DNA of 64,000 nucleotides from Bacteroidota bacterium (GTDB lineage Bacteria; Bacteroidota; Bacteroidia; Palsa-965): NCBI GenBank assembly GCA_020402865.1, contig JADBYT010000019.1, positions 132,622 to 196,621 of the forward strand, read 5' to 3'. Shown piece by piece: positions 36,213 to 44,895 of this stretch (position 1 is its first letter; each line of letters starts with the position of its first letter). The notes under the pieces were generated by a model. It saw only the letters and a program-made list of their open reading frames with translations, ran no database searches and was not told where the DNA came from. The position numbers and the translations under genes were made by a program.

Positions 36213-37748
36213 ATGAATATTGATAGTGAACTCAAAAAGCAGGTACAACTACTTACTCCGTCTGAGAAAAGATACGTGAGTCTGATAGGCAAGGCGCGTT
36301 CGGGTTCGGCGAGTCAGGTGTTGGATTTATTTCATTGGCTCAGTAAATCTGGCGGGGGAGATGAAGTGCCGTTGCCCTGGCGCAAAAATCTGCCCACGCT
36401 TTCTATGCGTCTGCGCGAACTTATTCTCGACTGTCTGCGTATGCTGAATAAAGAATCGGGTATTGATGCAATGCTGCGTGCCCGGTTAGATGAAGTAAGC
36501 ATACTGTATGCGCGGAAGTTTTACAAGCCGGCGCGCAAACTGCTGAATAAAACAAAGAAGCAGGCGCTCATATCGAGCCGTTATGCTTGTTTGCTGCAAT
36601 GTATTGAAATCGAGTTGTTGCTTGTGTTGCAGCTTCCGCCCAATCAGGTTATCGAAGCAATGTCGGCATTGAGGCAGGAGGAAAAAGAAATACTTGAAAA
36701 GCATCAGGCTCTGCGCGAACTTCGGTTCAGACACGATGCAATTCTTGCGCTGGCACAGCAGTACCCATTTTCGCGCGATCCGGCAATCACAGGGCAGGTG
36801 AGTGTTCTTGCCAATGCGCCGGTTGTAGCAGCTCATTTAAATGCCAGTGCCTATATCGAATCGGCTCTGGCGGTGAATATTCTGGGTATGCATGATGTGT
36901 TTTTGCGCAACCCCGAACAGACTATTGAACGCTACAGAAATTTACTGGCTGCATGGAAAAAGAATAAAACATGGCAGGCCGATCAGCCTGATTTGCTTAT
37001 GCTGATTTGCAAATATTACCAGAATGCCTGCCTTTATTCTACCGTAAACCCCGACGAATTACATGCCGATCTGCTTTCGTTGCATGAAATAGATGCGTTA
37101 CCTCCCGACAGGCTCCGTGCGTTTCGTGAAACTTTGTTTCATCATCGTTTCATTTTGTGTCTCAACACCGGTAAGCCGGAAGAGGCCATTGCCCTGATTC
37201 CTGAAATAGAAAGCTGGATGAAACAGCAGGCAGCCTATCTTACAGAGGTGCAGGTGCTGCCCTTTCTCTGCAACTTTGCGGTGGCCGAATTTATGGCTGA
37301 GCGGTTTCAGGCTGCGGGCAAACTCGTTAACCGCATTCTCCGTATTCATACACGCAAGGCCCGGATCGATATACGCGATTTTGCCATTGTGCTCAGGCCC
37401 GTTATTCAGTATGAACTTGGCAACCCTGATTTGAACGAATACCTCACACGCGCCGGCAAAAGACATTTCCGCAAAGCAGAGACAGAAAATAATTTCGAAT
37501 TGCTCATACTCCGCCATATCGAACAGCTTTCTGAAACCACCAGCACTTCGGCAATACACAAAGTGCGGGAAAAATTTATTGCCGAACTCATCATGCAAAA
37601 CAGAAAACAGTCTTCCACGGTGCCGCTTCTCGGATTCAACGAAGTGTATATGTGGACTGTGGCCCGGTTGCGCGGCGTACCGATAAAAACAGTGCTTCTC
37701 GACGAACTGAAAAAAGCCGGCGAGGAGCGGGCAAAAAAAGATGTGTGA
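36213..37748 (+). CDS. Helical repeat protein of unknown function
   Basis: 511 residues, almost entirely helical, opening MNIDSELKKQVQLLTPSEKRY, with TPR-like spacing and a C-terminal LRGVPIKTVLLDEL. It belongs to a type of large uncharacterised helical proteins I associate with Bacteroidota. No enzyme motif. Likely cytoplasmic scaffold or regulatory protein; that role is a guess from fold class. Confidence 0.7.
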   Translation: MNIDSELKKQVQLLTPSEKRYVSLIGKARSGSASQVLDLFHWLSKSGGGDEVPLPWRKNLPTLSMRLRELILDCLRMLNKESGIDAMLRARLDEVSILYARKFYKPARKLLNKTKKQALISSRYACLLQCIEIELLLVLQLPPNQVIEAMSALRQEEKEILEKHQALRELRFRHDAILALAQQYPFSRDPAITGQVSVLANAPVVAAHLNASAYIESALAVNILGMHDVFLRNPEQTIERYRNLLAAWKKNKTWQADQPDLLMLICKYYQNACLYSTVNPDELHADLLSLHEIDALPPDRLRAFRETLFHHRFILCLNTGKPEEAIALIPEIESWMKQQAAYLTEVQVLPFLCNFAVAEFMAERFQAAGKLVNRILRIHTRKARIDIRDFAIVLRPVIQYELGNPDLNEYLTRAGKRHFRKAETENNFELLILRHIEQLSETTSTSAIHKVREKFIAELIMQNRKQSSTVPLLGFNEVYMWTVARLRGVPIKTVLLDELKKAGEERAKKDV

Positions 37749-37828
37749 TGAGTTTCGGGAAATAATGCTTCAACCTACATTGAAAAAGAGAGGCGGGGAC
37801 ATTATCTTTATCACTCAATCTTTTTTCT

Positions 37829-38425
37829 ATGTCTGTTTCTTCACCTGCTCAATACACTGCATTCTGGAACTGGTTTTCCTCCGTAAGCACACATTACTTC
37901 AACATAGAAAAAAGCACCCACGTACAACACGACCTTCACCAGCTTAAAGCAAAGCTCAGTGAGGTAAACAAATCGCTTACCTTTGAAATAGGCCCCGTGC
38001 GCGAAAACGGGAAGCGCGAACTGGTTATTTCGGCCGACGGTATCAAAAGCGTTTTTCCCATAGTTATCGACCTTGTGCATCTGGCTCCCGAACTGGCGCA
38101 ATGGACAATCTTCGCCTTTCGCCAGCCCAAGAAAGAATTTACGGTACTTGAATATGGCCCGCTGAGGGTTTCTTACGATGATATTTACTTCCGCGCCACT
38201 CCCGAAGGTGATAAATTAGCCATCGAACTGCATATACGTAACTACAAAGAAGACGATATCTGGAACGGTGCCATGTTTATCCTGCTCGATAATGTAATTG
38301 GCGAGTATCAGACTGAGATGCGTTTGGGACATCTTTCGCGCATTAAACTACAGGAAGCAGAAATCAGTAATTTGCAGCCACTTTCGGCGTTGGCCGATGT
38401 GGCGGGGCCTGCACCGGTTTTGTAA
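37829..38425 (+). CDS. Protein of unknown function
   Basis: 198 residues, no signal. Mixed alpha/beta with LIVDL-type strands (FPIVIDLVHLAPELAQW, FAFRQPKKEFTVLEYGPL, GAMFILLDNVIGEY). Family not recognised. It is 4 nt upstream of the TonB-C-like gene and likely shares its transcript. Confidence 0.65.
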   Translation: MSVSSPAQYTAFWNWFSSVSTHYFNIEKSTHVQHDLHQLKAKLSEVNKSLTFEIGPVRENGKRELVISADGIKSVFPIVIDLVHLAPELAQWTIFAFRQPKKEFTVLEYGPLRVSYDDIYFRATPEGDKLAIELHIRNYKEDDIWNGAMFILLDNVIGEYQTEMRLGHLSRIKLQEAEISNLQPLSALADVAGPAPVL

Positions 38426-38428
38426 GAT

Positions 38429-38881
38429 ATGAAAGCAACTCCGTTTTTCTTTTCGTTTGCATTCGTTTTTCTGCTGGGTATGTTGGGCGGGAAAGGAGGC
38501 GCGAATTTTCATTTGGCGGGCGAAAGTTGCTGTCCTGCTCAGTTCGATAGTGTTAGCGGGAAAAACGTATGTGCGTTTGTAGAGGCGATGCCCACATATC
38601 CGGGAGGTGAACTGGCGCTGTTGAATTTTTTTACTTCCCGATGCAGATTAACAGATACAAGCGATTTACAAACAACCTTTCATCTGGTCTTCGTGGTGGA
38701 CAACACAGGAAAAGTACTTGGCGGAAGAATTGCCAAAAAGAAACCTGCAGAATATACGCCTTCCGAAAAAAGTATGTTAAAGGTGTTAGACTCAATGCCA
38801 TTGTGGGAGCCGGGTTTGTGTAACAACAAGCCGGTAAATATTTTGCTCAGCATACCAATAAGAATTGTTTGGAAGAGATAA
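38429..38881 (+). CDS. TonB C-terminal-like protein
   Basis: 150 residues with an N-terminal hydrophobic segment of about 20 residues. EAMPTYPGGELALLNFF then LVFVVDNTGKVLGG and MPLWEPG...LLSIPIRI follow the TonB_C pattern (MPxFPGGE ... GxVxD ... MPxWxPG ... PIxF) of Bacteroidota. No long periplasmic linker, so it may be a variant or accessory form of TonB rather than a full energy transducer. Confidence 0.78.
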   Translation: MKATPFFFSFAFVFLLGMLGGKGGANFHLAGESCCPAQFDSVSGKNVCAFVEAMPTYPGGELALLNFFTSRCRLTDTSDLQTTFHLVFVVDNTGKVLGGRIAKKKPAEYTPSEKSMLKVLDSMPLWEPGLCNNKPVNILLSIPIRIVWKR

Positions 38882-38894
38882 CCTGTGTGCAAAA

Positions 38895-39080
38895 CTACGC
38901 TACCCGTTCAATTTTCCACGCCAGTAAATAACTCTGCGCCGCTTCAAAGCGGTTAAATAAATGTTCGCTGCGGCTGCCAAAGGAAACGGCATAGCGGTCG
39001 GGGCCGGTGTGGATGCGTTGTGCGCTTATTTTAAGCATACGCGCTTCACGCACGATCTGGTGGGCTTCGTGAATGGTCAT
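38895..39080 (-). CDS. Small protein of unknown function
   Basis: 61 residues. Good codon context and a compact sequence ending in SYLLAWKIERVA, but no family. Convergent with the TonB-C-like gene. Confidence 0.5.
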   Translation of the reverse strand: MTIHEAHQIVREARMLKISAQRIHTGPDRYAVSFGSRSEHLFNRFEAAQSYLLAWKIERVA

Positions 39081-39337
39081 GTGACTGGAAGAATTAGAAA
39101 CGGGTCAGCTTTTGCAAACTTACTATGTGCAGACCTGCGTTGTCAATACCGGTTTATTATGAGGTGCGGGAATATAATTGGAAATCGTCTTTATTAACCA
39201 ATGCAGCAGGTAAAGTCTATACCTGTTTAACTGCAGTTTCCGTTGCGGTGTTTTATAATCCGGACTTTAAGCAGATTCGTATTTAAAACACGATATTATA
39301 CCTGTAATCTGTTTTGTGACGCTTGCTATTTTTGAGC
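39081..39337. other. Gap with repeats upstream of the TPR kinase
   Basis: Holds TATACCTGT at 39218-39226 and 39297-39305 and an inverted CAGGTA/TACCTG at 39207-39225, plus a TATTTTTG box at 39327-39334. No gene seen. Confidence 0.6.
39327..39334 (+). promoter_or_regulatory. -7 box TATTTTTG of TPR kinase gene
   Basis: Exact TAnnTTTG; 3 nt before ATG 39338. Confidence 0.6.
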
Positions 39338-40957
39338 ATGTGTCTTAAACCAGTTCGTTGGTGCTGTTGCCTGCTGCTGTTTATTTTTTTCTGTTCTGCA
39401 GTATTATCTGCCCAAGCCCCTGTACCCGATGCATACAAGAAGCATTACAGGCAGGCTCTTGCATACAGTGATGCTTCGTTGTTTGGCCCTGCAATCAATG
39501 AGATCAATGCTGCAATTTCTATTGCCGGTACTCTGAATTTGGAGAGACAGCGGTTTGAAGCGGGTATTGAGTTGGGCGAACTCTTCCGGAAAACAGGCGA
39601 TTATGAGAAAGGCCTTGAGCAACTGCAATCACTCGGAAACGGCAATGCGTATCCCGAATTACAGGTACGACGCCTTGGCCGTATTGCCGCCATTTACGAT
39701 GAATGGCATAATCCGAATTTACTTCATCGTGACGATTCTGTCTTTACTTATCTCGACAGTGCGCTGCATTTGTCGGGCAGGGTGCATCTTCCGGCAGAAG
39801 AAGCCAGTTTATACAATCAGCTTGGCTACCGCATGTATTCCGATGATCATGAAAAAGGACTGGCTTATTTGCTTCATGCCGCACAACTTTTCGAAAGCCT
39901 CCGGGATACACATAATTATGTCGGAGCAATGACCAATGTGCTGCGCTGCTACATGTCGCTGCAGGATAGTTTACATGCGGGTTTGATAATAAGCGAGTTG
40001 GTTCCGCTGATAAAAGACCGGAAATGGCATACTGCCGAGATTGAACTTTACCGTATTGCTGCAAGCTATGCCCTTAATTTCAGTAAAGATTCTGTAGCGG
40101 CACAACAGTGGTCGGCCATGGCCGACCGAAGCCACATTGCCAATCTGGAAGCGATCAACTCGGCTCAGGTGAACGCTTTCCGTACATTGTATGAAACGCG
40201 GCAGTTGCATGACCGTCTTTCCATGCAGCAACAGGCTCTCGATCGTGAATCGCGACGTACGCGTGATCTGATTTTGTTTTCCCTTTTGCTTACGACACTT
40301 ATCGTTGTCGTGATTGCTTTGCTGTTGCGCGAACGCACGCTCCGCCGAAGACTCAAAAGTGTCAATCTCGATTTGCAGGTAAGTAATGAAAAATACAGGC
40401 TTCTGATGATTGAAAGCAATCACCGAATCAAGAACAACCTGCAAATGGTAATTTCCCTGCTGCATTATTCCAAAACCGAAATGCAGCATGATACATCTGC
40501 CGCTTTTCAGCGAATGGCTCAGAAAATACGCACTATCGGCGCGCTGCACGAACATCTTTCTGCCGATGAACACAACGAGTTTGTGGCGCTCGACAAATAC
40601 TTCGTGGCTATAGCCGGACTTTATGCTGATATAGCCGCTGATTTTCCCGCTGTACGTTGTACTATTGAACCTGCACCAATACGCAGTGAACGCATTGTGT
40701 ATTTTGGTTTAATTCTTAACGAAATGCTGGCCAATACAATCGAACACCGCACCGGGCAGACAGGTGACATTCAGGTTGAGGTAGTAAAACTGGGAGACAG
40801 ATACCGTTTTGATTACCGCGATAATTCCGTACACAATCCGCTTACTGCCAAAGGCACCGGAAGCCGTCTGATTCGTGGTCTTGTCGATCGTATCGGCGGA
40901 ACGGAATTCAATGTCAATCTGTCGAACGGTCATTATCAATTTTACTTTCATGGCTAA
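39338..40957 (+). CDS. Sensor histidine kinase with TPR-like region (HisKA_2 type)
   Basis: 539 residues from ATG 39338. Signal-like start, then TPR-like helices about residues 30-300, a membrane helix (LILFSLLLTTLIVVVIALLL) and a kinase with SNHRIKNNLQMVISLLHYSK (phospho-acceptor His362) and HATPase motifs NEMLANTIEHR and GTGSRLI. The HisKA_2/LytS-like design implies the partner regulator just downstream. It overlaps that gene by 8 nt (ATGGCTAA). The signal sensed is unknown. Confidence 0.9.
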   Translation: MCLKPVRWCCCLLLFIFFCSAVLSAQAPVPDAYKKHYRQALAYSDASLFGPAINEINAAISIAGTLNLERQRFEAGIELGELFRKTGDYEKGLEQLQSLGNGNAYPELQVRRLGRIAAIYDEWHNPNLLHRDDSVFTYLDSALHLSGRVHLPAEEASLYNQLGYRMYSDDHEKGLAYLLHAAQLFESLRDTHNYVGAMTNVLRCYMSLQDSLHAGLIISELVPLIKDRKWHTAEIELYRIAASYALNFSKDSVAAQQWSAMADRSHIANLEAINSAQVNAFRTLYETRQLHDRLSMQQQALDRESRRTRDLILFSLLLTTLIVVVIALLLRERTLRRRLKSVNLDLQVSNEKYRLLMIESNHRIKNNLQMVISLLHYSKTEMQHDTSAAFQRMAQKIRTIGALHEHLSADEHNEFVALDKYFVAIAGLYADIAADFPAVRCTIEPAPIRSERIVYFGLILNEMLANTIEHRTGQTGDIQVEVVKLGDRYRFDYRDNSVHNPLTAKGTGSRLIRGLVDRIGGTEFNVNLSNGHYQFYFHG

Positions 40958-41603
40958 AATTGAACTGGTAATCATTGAAGACGAGTTCTTCGCAGCAAAT
41001 CATCTTAGTGAATTGCTTGATACATTGGGCTATCGTGTGAAAGGAATTTTTTACAGCGGCGAGGACTTTCTGCATAAAACAGACTGGCGTTTTGATGCGG
41101 CAATCGTGGATATCTTTCTTGCCGATAAACTCAGTGGTCTCGATCTGGCGGAGGAATTACACGGGCGGCAAAAACCATTTATTTTTCTTACTGCCAATCA
41201 GGACGCCCAAACGCTGAAAGCGGCTGCACGGCTGGCTCCAAGAGCCTATATCACCAAACCATTCCGGCAAAGCGATGTGCAGGCCGCGCTGGAAATCATT
41301 GCACTCGGCCTTGTTCCCAAGTTGCAGGTAAAAGTACTGCGTGGCTTTGAAGATCTGCATCCCGCAGACATCCTTTTCATTCGCTCCGACGGCGTATATA
41401 TCGAAATTGTGACACTCCGCGAAACACTTGTGCAGCGTAAGCTGCTTAAAGATATTGCGCATGAATTACCTGATTCATTTATTCGTGTACACCGCTCGTA
41501 TATTGTTAATTCTGATTATATCGCGCAGCGATCCTCGGCAGCATTAATTGTACACGGACATGAAATTCCGGTATCGCGTAGTTTTCGGAATAATCTTCGT
41601 TAA
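40950..41603 (+). CDS. LytTR-type response regulator
   Basis: 217 residues. Receiver domain with IIEDE, phospho-Asp54 in VDIFLAD, TANQD and Lys in ITKPFR; C-terminal LytTR DNA-binding domain beginning near HPADILFIRSDGVYIEI and ending VSRSFRNNLR. The upstream kinase overlaps its start, so they form a pair. LytTR proteins bind direct repeats upstream of targets. Confidence 0.93.
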   Translation: MAKIELVIIEDEFFAANHLSELLDTLGYRVKGIFYSGEDFLHKTDWRFDAAIVDIFLADKLSGLDLAEELHGRQKPFIFLTANQDAQTLKAAARLAPRAYITKPFRQSDVQAALEIIALGLVPKLQVKVLRGFEDLHPADILFIRSDGVYIEIVTLRETLVQRKLLKDIAHELPDSFIRVHRSYIVNSDYIAQRSSAALIVHGHEIPVSRSFRNNLR

Positions 41604-41611
41604 GGTAAAAC

Positions 41612-41644
41612 AAAACGTGCCCGCATGTTTGACGGGCACGTTTT
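41612..41644 (+). terminator. Bidirectional terminator after the LytTR regulator
   Basis: AAAACGTGCCCG (41612-41623) pairs with CGGGCACGTTTT (41633-41644), serving both the regulator and the convergent 563-residue gene. Confidence 0.85.
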
Positions 41645-41663
41645 AAAGCATCTTTTCAAAAAA

Positions 41664-43355
41664 TCAGCTTGCCACTGGTGTCTGTGGACTTACATATTCA
41701 TTAGGCAGCGGCGACTTGAGCGATGCCGGCTGTAAGAATCCGGCTTTATAAATTTGCGGAGCAGCCTGTACATTAATCGCATTAATACCATTGGTAAGCC
41801 TGCAGAGCGCAGCATTAGTGAGTATTGCCGGCCTGATTTCCTGTGCAGTATTGTCGTAGTTGCCCGACTGGTTTGTACACACGTAATCCTGAAAGCCGAG
41901 CGCCTGCGTGTAGGATGGTGCATAGAATGTGGTATCGGGTGTGGATACTACAGGCTGTGTGGGATCACTTACATCAAGCACACCGAATTGCAGCGCAAGC
42001 GCAAGGTTGAAAGCTCCCGCACCGTTGTTGATACATACAAGCTGAAACCCTGTAATTACGCTTATATGGTCCGGATTTTCATGTACCGGCGGAGTTACAT
42101 AGCTGCCTTCAAACGTGCCTATATCATATATTGCAGGAGTATAAGTTGTTCCTCCCCAGTTCCACGGGTTATTATAAAAATCGAGTGAAGGATAAAGCCC
42201 GTTTGTACTGAGCTGCATGTTATCGTTTATGCTAACCACCGTGCCCTGTACAGCGAGGTACAGCCATTCGCCGAAATTGGGGCTGCCCTCCGGATTGAGG
42301 TTGGTTAAACCAAGTGAGCCGAAAAAGGAATTGGGATAATTCTGATTGCCCGCAATACTGATTTGATTTGAACAAAGGGCCCATGCATACTGATCGTATT
42401 CCGGAATGATGGAGTCAGTGGGATAGCTGGCAATGTGGCGGGTTACCTGATTGTAGTCGGTGCGTGTAGCCGGATCTACCGTGTAAGCAGACTGATTGTT
42501 GAAGGCCTGCTGGTTAATATTACCGGTAGAAAGTTCGTTAAACTCGCTTGCAAAGGTTCCCCACACGCTGGAAGTGTCGGAATAACTGCCGAAATTCGTT
42601 TGAATACCTTTAATCAGGCTGAGGTTATTGCTGTTTGAACCGGTAGAAGCGATGAGCAACAGCAGCGCCGTATCGTGCAGGTAAAGTGTCATTGATACCA
42701 GCGCGAAGGTATAGTCCATCAGCCGTATCATCGACTCGTACTGAGTTTCGTCTTTGAACGAACCGGAAAGACTGGTTACATTGTTGTTTTCCTTTGCAAG
42801 TAACACCATCGATGCCCAGGTTGATACAGCATCTGCGCCCAGCGTACCGGAACCACCGGCCGGTGTGGCGGTTGAAAAAATTCCGCTCAGACTGGATATC
42901 GATGGATTAGTGATTACCGACGAATTGATCAATTCGTCGAGCTGCTTCAATGCCGAAGGGCGAACAGTTCCGTTTGAATCCACACATCCCAGACACCAGT
43001 CGCTGAACTTAATTTGTTTTGCGCCGGCATCCACAGTTATCATGCCGTTGAACGTGCCGTTTTTGCTGGAAACCGAGCTAAGATCGCTGTGATAGGTTTT
43101 GAGCAGATCGTGTGTGTAATTCAGCGTACTGGCAATTCCCGACCATTCCTTGATCAGATTATTTTGTTGCATTGCTGCATAAATATTCTGCAAATCGGTA
43201 ATTATGCTTTCGCCGATCGTGGTCAACAGATTTTCAAGTCCCTCTTTATTGCCGAGAATGCAACCTATGATATAGGAAACTTCATTATTCTGGTTGCTGT
43301 ATAACCCTTTGAGTGCCCTGATCACACTGACGGCTTTGCTGAAATCGAATCCCAT
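41664..43355 (-). CDS. 563-residue protein of unknown fold beside a tail-collar protein
   Basis: No signal peptide and no T9SS domain. Residues about 1-300 are helical with a hydrophobic stretch YTFALVSMTLYLHDTALLLLIAST, suggestive of a membrane-inserting helix bundle; residues about 330-560 are Gly/Asn/Thr-rich and beta-like (PNFGEWLYLAVQGTVVS, NNPWNWGGTTYTP). No family recognised. It follows the collar-protein gene by 35 nt. Pore-forming toxin or secreted effector are speculations only. Confidence 0.65.
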   Translation of the reverse strand: MGFDFSKAVSVIRALKGLYSNQNNEVSYIIGCILGNKEGLENLLTTIGESIITDLQNIYAAMQQNNLIKEWSGIASTLNYTHDLLKTYHSDLSSVSSKNGTFNGMITVDAGAKQIKFSDWCLGCVDSNGTVRPSALKQLDELINSSVITNPSISSLSGIFSTATPAGGSGTLGADAVSTWASMVLLAKENNNVTSLSGSFKDETQYESMIRLMDYTFALVSMTLYLHDTALLLLIASTGSNSNNLSLIKGIQTNFGSYSDTSSVWGTFASEFNELSTGNINQQAFNNQSAYTVDPATRTDYNQVTRHIASYPTDSIIPEYDQYAWALCSNQISIAGNQNYPNSFFGSLGLTNLNPEGSPNFGEWLYLAVQGTVVSINDNMQLSTNGLYPSLDFYNNPWNWGGTTYTPAIYDIGTFEGSYVTPPVHENPDHISVITGFQLVCINNGAGAFNLALALQFGVLDVSDPTQPVVSTPDTTFYAPSYTQALGFQDYVCTNQSGNYDNTAQEIRPAILTNAALCRLTNGINAINVQAAPQIYKAGFLQPASLKSPLPNEYVSPQTPVAS

Positions 43356-43390
43356 ATGTATTGTTTTTTAGGTTAAGAATGCTGTACTGT

Positions 43391-43783
43391 TCAGCTAACT
43401 TTCATAATGTAGAACAGCGCATAAAAAGGAGGCCGGTTTTCATGCGGCATTCCACCACCGGTGCTCTCTGTGATGCCGGGAAGATTACTGCCTGTACCAT
43501 TCATCGGAGAGAGATCTCCGCCTGATTTCCAGTCAATGTTAACCAGATTGAACTGCTGGTATTTGTGCGAGTGGGCCGGAATTTGATCGGTTGTAAGTGT
43601 TACGGTGTTTTGTCCGCCACTTGCTCCCAGATTGTAAGTTCTGCCTGCGCCAACAATAAACAGATCGCGAAGATCAGGTGTGCCGCTTGTACCATCGCAG
43701 TATTCCCATCCAATGGGAAGATGGTCAATATCGCCATAGAACATTACGATGCTGCCTACCGGAAGATTTGGATTTGGTGTCAT
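43391..43783 (-). CDS. Phage-tail-collar-like protein
   Basis: 130 residues. VGSIVMFYGDID.LPIGWEYCDGTSGTPDLRDLFIVGAGR then QNTVTLTTDQIPAHSH and GGGMPHENRPPFYALFYI are the collar/Mdp-type blocks (GxIxxF, PxGWxxCDG, LTxxxxPxHSH, PH.NxxP). In phage it builds tail fibre collars; here no other phage gene is adjacent, so it may be a standalone adhesin-type domain. It precedes the 563-residue gene. Confidence 0.85.
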   Translation of the reverse strand: MTPNPNLPVGSIVMFYGDIDHLPIGWEYCDGTSGTPDLRDLFIVGAGRTYNLGASGGQNTVTLTTDQIPAHSHKYQQFNLVNIDWKSGGDLSPMNGTGSNLPGITESTGGGMPHENRPPFYALFYIMKVS

Positions 43784-43980
43784 AGGTTTTTTGTTTTAGT
43801 GATGACACGAAAGTAGCAGCCCGGTCAGGCAGCAGCAGGAAATTGTAGTAAACGACAGCTTTTTGTTGTGAGTGGAAAAAAAGGGCGTAGAAATACCTGT
43901 GTGCGTAATGGAGAAACAGGGAATTGGATTCCGGTGTTACCTCCATCCGGTCAGTACAACGTATGAAGGAGATAAGCAGG

Positions 43981-44385
43981 TTACATTTTCTCTCTGCGCA
44001 ATGCCTTCACTTCCGAACGTTTGGCCTTATCTTCGCGGCGTTTAGCTTTTACGGCTTTGGGCACTTTGGTTTTAAGGCGCTTTTTTTCCGGTTTCAGTGC
44101 GGCTTCGAGCAGGCGGTAAAATTTTTTACCAATGCGCTCTTTGTTTTCGTGCTGCGAGCGGTCGCTGTCTTCGGTAATGCGCAGAATACCTTCGGTGGTG
44201 AGTTTGGAGGCGAGTTTTTCCTGCAGGCGGATTTTTTCTTCGTCGCTCAGCAGTTGCGAGGCGGGAATATCAAACGTAAGCTCCATGCGCGACGAGACTT
44301 TATTAACGTGCTGCCCGCCTTTACCGCCCGAACGGGTGGCGCGGAAAGTGCATTCGGTAAGCAGGTTGCGTTCGCGCAGTGTCAT
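43981..44385 (-). CDS. arfB: Alternative ribosome-rescue peptidyl-tRNA hydrolase ArfB
   Basis: 134 residues from ATG 44385; the longer start is not supported. SGGKGGQHVNK carries the release-factor GGQ (residues 23-25) and the C-terminus is rich in Lys/Arg (KPEKKRLKTK...KAKRREDKAKRSE), as in ArfB/ICT1. It rescues stalled ribosomes by hydrolysing peptidyl-tRNA without a stop codon. TACCTTTG (44390-44397) ends 4 nt before the ATG. Confidence 0.93.
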   Translation of the reverse strand: MTLRERNLLTECTFRATRSGGKGGQHVNKVSSRMELTFDIPASQLLSDEEKIRLQEKLASKLTTEGILRITEDSDRSQHENKERIGKKFYRLLEAALKPEKKRLKTKVPKAVKAKRREDKAKRSEVKALRREKM

Positions 44386-44389
44386 GCCG

Positions 44390-44397
44390 CAAAGGTA
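44390..44397 (-). promoter_or_regulatory. -7 box TACCTTTG of arfB
   Basis: Exact TAnnTTTG; 4 nt from ATG 44385. Confidence 0.6.
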
Positions 44398-44443
44398 AGC
44401 AGCGCCGTCACGCATTGCAACTGTCAATGCTTATCTTTATGGC

Positions 44444-44863
44444 GTGAGAGTGTTACTAACCCTTCTTCTGTTTTGCGCTGCTTTCCCGCTTCACGCGCAG
44501 CTGCGCACCGTACACAAAACAGAGGTTGTTCATCACGCTAACGGAAAAGTCAGCACACGCACAACAACGTACACTACCACACGCCGCCGGCCCGATCCGG
44601 GCAGCCCGTACAAAAAAGAAAAAATTGTGCGCACGGCATTCGACTCAGCCGGACGCAAAACGGAAACCTACAAATTAGTGCGGCAGTTTACCCGCGAAGG
44701 CCGCCCCTGCCGCGATTTACGCATGAAACAAACGCTTTACAGCCAGGGCAGGCGCATCCGTTTTGAGAAAAGCCGCTGCGACGGCCGCCGGACTGTGGTG
44801 CGCGAATATGCCAATGGCCGTAGGATTTCAAAATGTATAAACCGCCGGCCAAAACGCACATAA
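44444..44863 (+). CDS. Secreted Arg/Thr-rich protein of unknown function
   Basis: 139 residues, GTG start, signal peptide to HAQ. The rest is rich in Thr, Arg and Lys (VSTRTTTYTTTRRRP) and two Cys (CRDLR, SRCDG). Family not recognised. Overlaps upstream codons of the amidase frame, but that amidase is better started at 44896. TATCTTTA lies just upstream, one base off -7. Confidence 0.65.
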   Translation: MRVLLTLLLFCAAFPLHAQLRTVHKTEVVHHANGKVSTRTTTYTTTRRRPDPGSPYKKEKIVRTAFDSAGRKTETYKLVRQFTREGRPCRDLRMKQTLYSQGRRIRFEKSRCDGRRTVVREYANGRRISKCINRRPKRT

Positions 44864-44895
44864 ACGGCACGATTATTTCTCACTCCGATACACTT

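Noticed and set aside
43391-43783. Prophage remnant
   Set aside because: Only one collar domain protein; no integrase, capsid, terminase, lysis or tail genes nearby.
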